A stretch of 64,000 nt of DNA from Catenaria anguillulae PL171 (taxonomy: Eukaryota; Blastocladiomycota; Blastocladiomycetes; Blastocladiales; Catenariaceae). Each line of letters begins with the position of its first letter. Positions within the stretch are counted from its first letter, which is position 1. The translations under genes were made by a program, and so were the position numbers. This document shows positions 61,422-64,000 of the stretch, piece after piece. Under the pieces are notes generated by a model that worked only from the letters and a program-made list of their open reading frames with translations, made no database searches and had not been told where the DNA came from. The stretch is from the NCBI GenBank assembly GCA_002102555.1, contig MCFL01000033.1, forward strand, positions 186,001-250,000, read 5' to 3'.

Positions 61422-64000
61422 TCACTGCCCATTGCCCTCTCCGCTCACTGTAAACCACAAACTGCGACAATTCACCGCCTCCCGCCTGACCAACCGCTTG
61501 GGGTCACCCACCACCTTGCCCAACCCTGCAATCACCTTGTGCCTCACCGGAAACACCACATGGAACGGCAACGCGCTCGCCATCACCTGCAAGCACTTTA
61601 CGGCTGCAATGCGGACACGCATCGGGACACCCTGGTCGGCGCCCGTTGCAAGGCCAAGCACCAGCGGTACCAGACTGCTCACGTGGTCGCCCACGGCCTG
61701 CGGTGCGTCGCGAAGCATGCCCTGGAACGTGTCGAGGATCGAGACCATTAGGGCTGGGTCGTCAAGGGCAAGCCGCGGTTGCGCGAGCGACGTGAGAAGC
61801 AAGGGAAGAAGGTCGTTGACGGCGCCGAGAAGGACAGGTTGAGGTATGTTTTGGACCAAGTGGGCGAGGGCGAGAAGGGCGAGGTCTTTGGCTGTCGAGT
61901 CCGGTGCAGTGTGGAACTGCGAGGTGAGGGACGGAAGGCATTGGTTGAAGATGCGTTGCTTGTACAAAAGCTGGTGGGGATCATGACATGAGGATGAGTT
62001 CGGGTTAGCGTGTGCAAGCTCTCTGTGATCAAAAGAGAGAGAAAGAGCAATGCGCACCTTGACAACGGCAAAACTCTCCTTGCACAAAACCACGTTGCTC
62101 TCGCCGACAATCACGCCCACAACCCGTGCCGCCGCCGCCCTTGCCTCGACCCGTGCTTCCCCAACACCGCCCACCATGCCCAAGATGCGTCCCGTCAACT
62201 CGCCGCCAATCTTGTTGCCTTGCATCACGAGCGCCTTGGCCACCCATGCAGTCACGGCCAACGCCCGCGGGCTCGCACCGGGCGCATTCAAGAGCGCTGC
62301 CAGTGGCTCGTGGTTGAGCAGCGGCAGAGGGTCGCGTTGCTTGTTGACGAGCGAGCCCACGAGCATAGCGACAGAGTCATCGGGGAGCGACGGGTTGGAA
62401 AGTATGGATGAGAGGAGGTCGGTGGGCGAGAGTGGCAGCGGGGTCGTGGGCCGCAAGTTGCCGAGAATGCCCACAAAGATCGGGAATGTGAGCGAGGACG
62501 AGGAAAGTGGGGACGTGGGTGAGAGGATGTGGGCAAGGATGGGTGATTGGGCCTCGGGACTACAGACAACGCATCATAAAAACACAAATGGTTCTTCGTC
62601 AGATGGTCCAAGAGCAAGACTGAGAGAAAACGGGGGAAATCGTACGGTTGCACTTTGCGCATCATGTTTGCCGCAACATCTGCCACCACGCCACCTGGTC
62701 GCTCATCTCGTCCCTCTGCAGTGTGCCTGCATCCAGCAAGCGCACCAAATGCTCAGCATTTACTGCTTGTGCGGCATGCACCACACGGTCCATGGCCGTC
62801 AACACCTGACCAAGGGCCTCGCCGCCCACCTGTGGCACTTTTGCCACAAGCGCCATCAAGATCTCGGCAAACAAGTCTGTGCCGTCGGCCAAGACCACAA
62901 GGCCTCGAGCTTGGTTGGATCCAGCACCTGCTCATTCAAATGCGCAATGAGCCCAGGCAAAACCCAAGTCCGAACCAGAGCCGCATTGGCCTTTGCCACC
63001 TTTGCAAGCAACTTGATGGCCTCGGCCGCAACTCTCTGCCGCCCTCGACACGATCTGCCGCCTCGATGGCCGATGCAAAATGCTGCACATAAGTCGCGGC
63101 CTCGTCCGCGCTTAACAGCCCGGGTACCGCCATCAAATGAAACACGCCCTGCAGCCCCAACATTTGCAAGCTGGCGAGCCGCCCGATCGGCGCGCCGTGA
63201 AAAACGCTGCGTGCACGTCATTGACCAAACTGACAAGCGCACGCGGCGGCGGAGCTGGATGCGCGGCCAGCGCTTCGACCATGTGCACGAGGGCGGCGAC
63301 CAGTGTCTTTTGCTGTGCAGGCAGCTCTTCGGTGCGCAAGCGCTGGACCAGAAAGGGGACGGCTGTGGCAAGCACCGAATTGGCCACGTCCGGGTCGGCC
63401 CGCACAAATGCGCCAAGGACGAGTGCAGAGACTTTGGCCAGTTTTGTTTCGGGCTGCGTCAGCATGTGCAGGCATTCGCGCAGGGCCGGGGTCAGCACTA
63501 GGTCGACGGGGTTTGTGCGCGATTCGCCCGTCACGCACAGCACGCGCACCAGTGTGGAAAGGGTTTCGAGGGCAAGGTGCTCGTGGTGTGCGTCGGCAGA
63601 GTGGAAGGCATCGGCCTTGAGTGCTTGCCACAGCCGCGGGACGTGCGTGAGCAGGTGCGACGAGGCGCCGTAGATGGGCAAGGCAAGGTGCAGGACCGAG
63701 AGCGAGTCGCGCTTGGCATTTGTGTTTGCGGACTCGAGTTTTTCGAGAATGGCGGGAATGGCCCAGGGAGCAAAGAGCGGAGAAGCAGACAGGCACGCTG
63801 CGAGTGCGGACTTAAGGTCTTGCGCGGAAATGCCTGATGGATCGTTGGGCGGCGGCTTGAAGGTGATGGGAAAGTAGCAAAAGCTGGCCTCAAAGACGTC
63901 CTGCGCACACGGCGTCAGGTCGCAGTGCAGAGAGAGCGTGCGCAATGACCGGAAGGCAAGCATCAGGTTGCGCGGATCCTTTTCGCCGTCCATGGCTGCC
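61422..64000 (-). CDS. MMS19: MMS19 CIA-complex HEAT-repeat protein, C-terminal part (runs off the right edge)
   Basis: The window enters mid-gene with GEKDPRNLMLAFRSLRTLSL, FEASFCYFPITFKPPPNDPS, GISAQDLKSALAACLSASPL and FAPWAIPAILEKLESANTNA, the most conserved block of MMS19. HEAT repeats follow, and the C-terminus has VRIAAVKCLQVMASALPFHV and DPKRLVRREAVNCRSLWF. MMS19 is the scaffold of the cytosolic iron-sulfur targeting complex that loads clusters on DNA polymerases and helicases such as XPD. Introns lie at about 62553-62647 and 61970-62057. Three one-base frame changes occur between 63200 and 62650. The N-terminus lies beyond 64000. Confidence 0.88.

Noticed and set aside
62050-63501. 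483-codon plus-strand frame
   Set aside because: It lies antisense to MMS19, whose conserved motifs are unmistakable; long antisense frames are expected in GC-rich coding DNA.

Overview
The window looks like nuclear DNA of an early-diverging, zoospore-forming fungus. Fungal signs are a sterol glucosyltransferase of the Atg26/UGT51 type with PH and GRAM domains, a DUG3-type amidotransferase, and many 65-110 bp GT-AG introns. Flagellate or ancestral signs are three tandem B9D1-like transition-zone genes, an MMACHC-like cobalamin-processing protein and a class C GPCR. All three are absent from typical Dikarya. Blastocladiomycota or Chytridiomycota is my inference; no marker in the window proves the genus.

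Layout: 1-3 kb holds a BED-finger, polyglutamine protein with a hAT-like segment. 3-9.4 kb: ERGIC2/Erv41, quinoid dihydropteridine reductase, a small UPF0545/Emi1-like protein, an OxlT-type MFS transporter and an unknown membrane protein. 9.7-17 kb: ORC4, a DUG3-like amidotransferase, a secreted unknown and a NOL8-like RRM protein. An initiator tRNA-Met follows at 17.2 kb. 18.7-28.4 kb: sterol glucosyltransferase, a class C GPCR with a betaine-binding-like ectodomain and PH-like tail, and a secreted His-first protein with a CBM19-like module. 30-36 kb: a coiled-coil unknown, SRP54 and proteasome alpha-1. 36-39 kb: the B9D1 triplet. 39-44.7 kb: Snf7, a MOB kinase activator, MMACHC and a TOM20-SET fusion. 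45-47.5 kb: a tandem AIG1/FAR-17a pair. 48-54 kb: a large HEAT-repeat protein. 54.7-56.1 kb: calmodulin. 57-64 kb: an RCC1-repeat protein, a UBL-WLM metalloprotease, an SPX-like protein and the 3' part of MMS19, which runs off the right edge.

Most genes are unrelated housekeeping genes packed a few hundred bases apart on both strands, so no operon-like logic is expected. The exceptions are the local duplications (B9D1 x3, AIG1 x2).

Many conserved genes, including essential single-copy ones such as proteasome alpha-1, contain isolated one-base reading-frame offsets. Others (ORC4, SRP54, QDPR, Snf7, calmodulin) are clean. I read most offsets as assembly indels, so exon maps of the affected genes are given as approximate.
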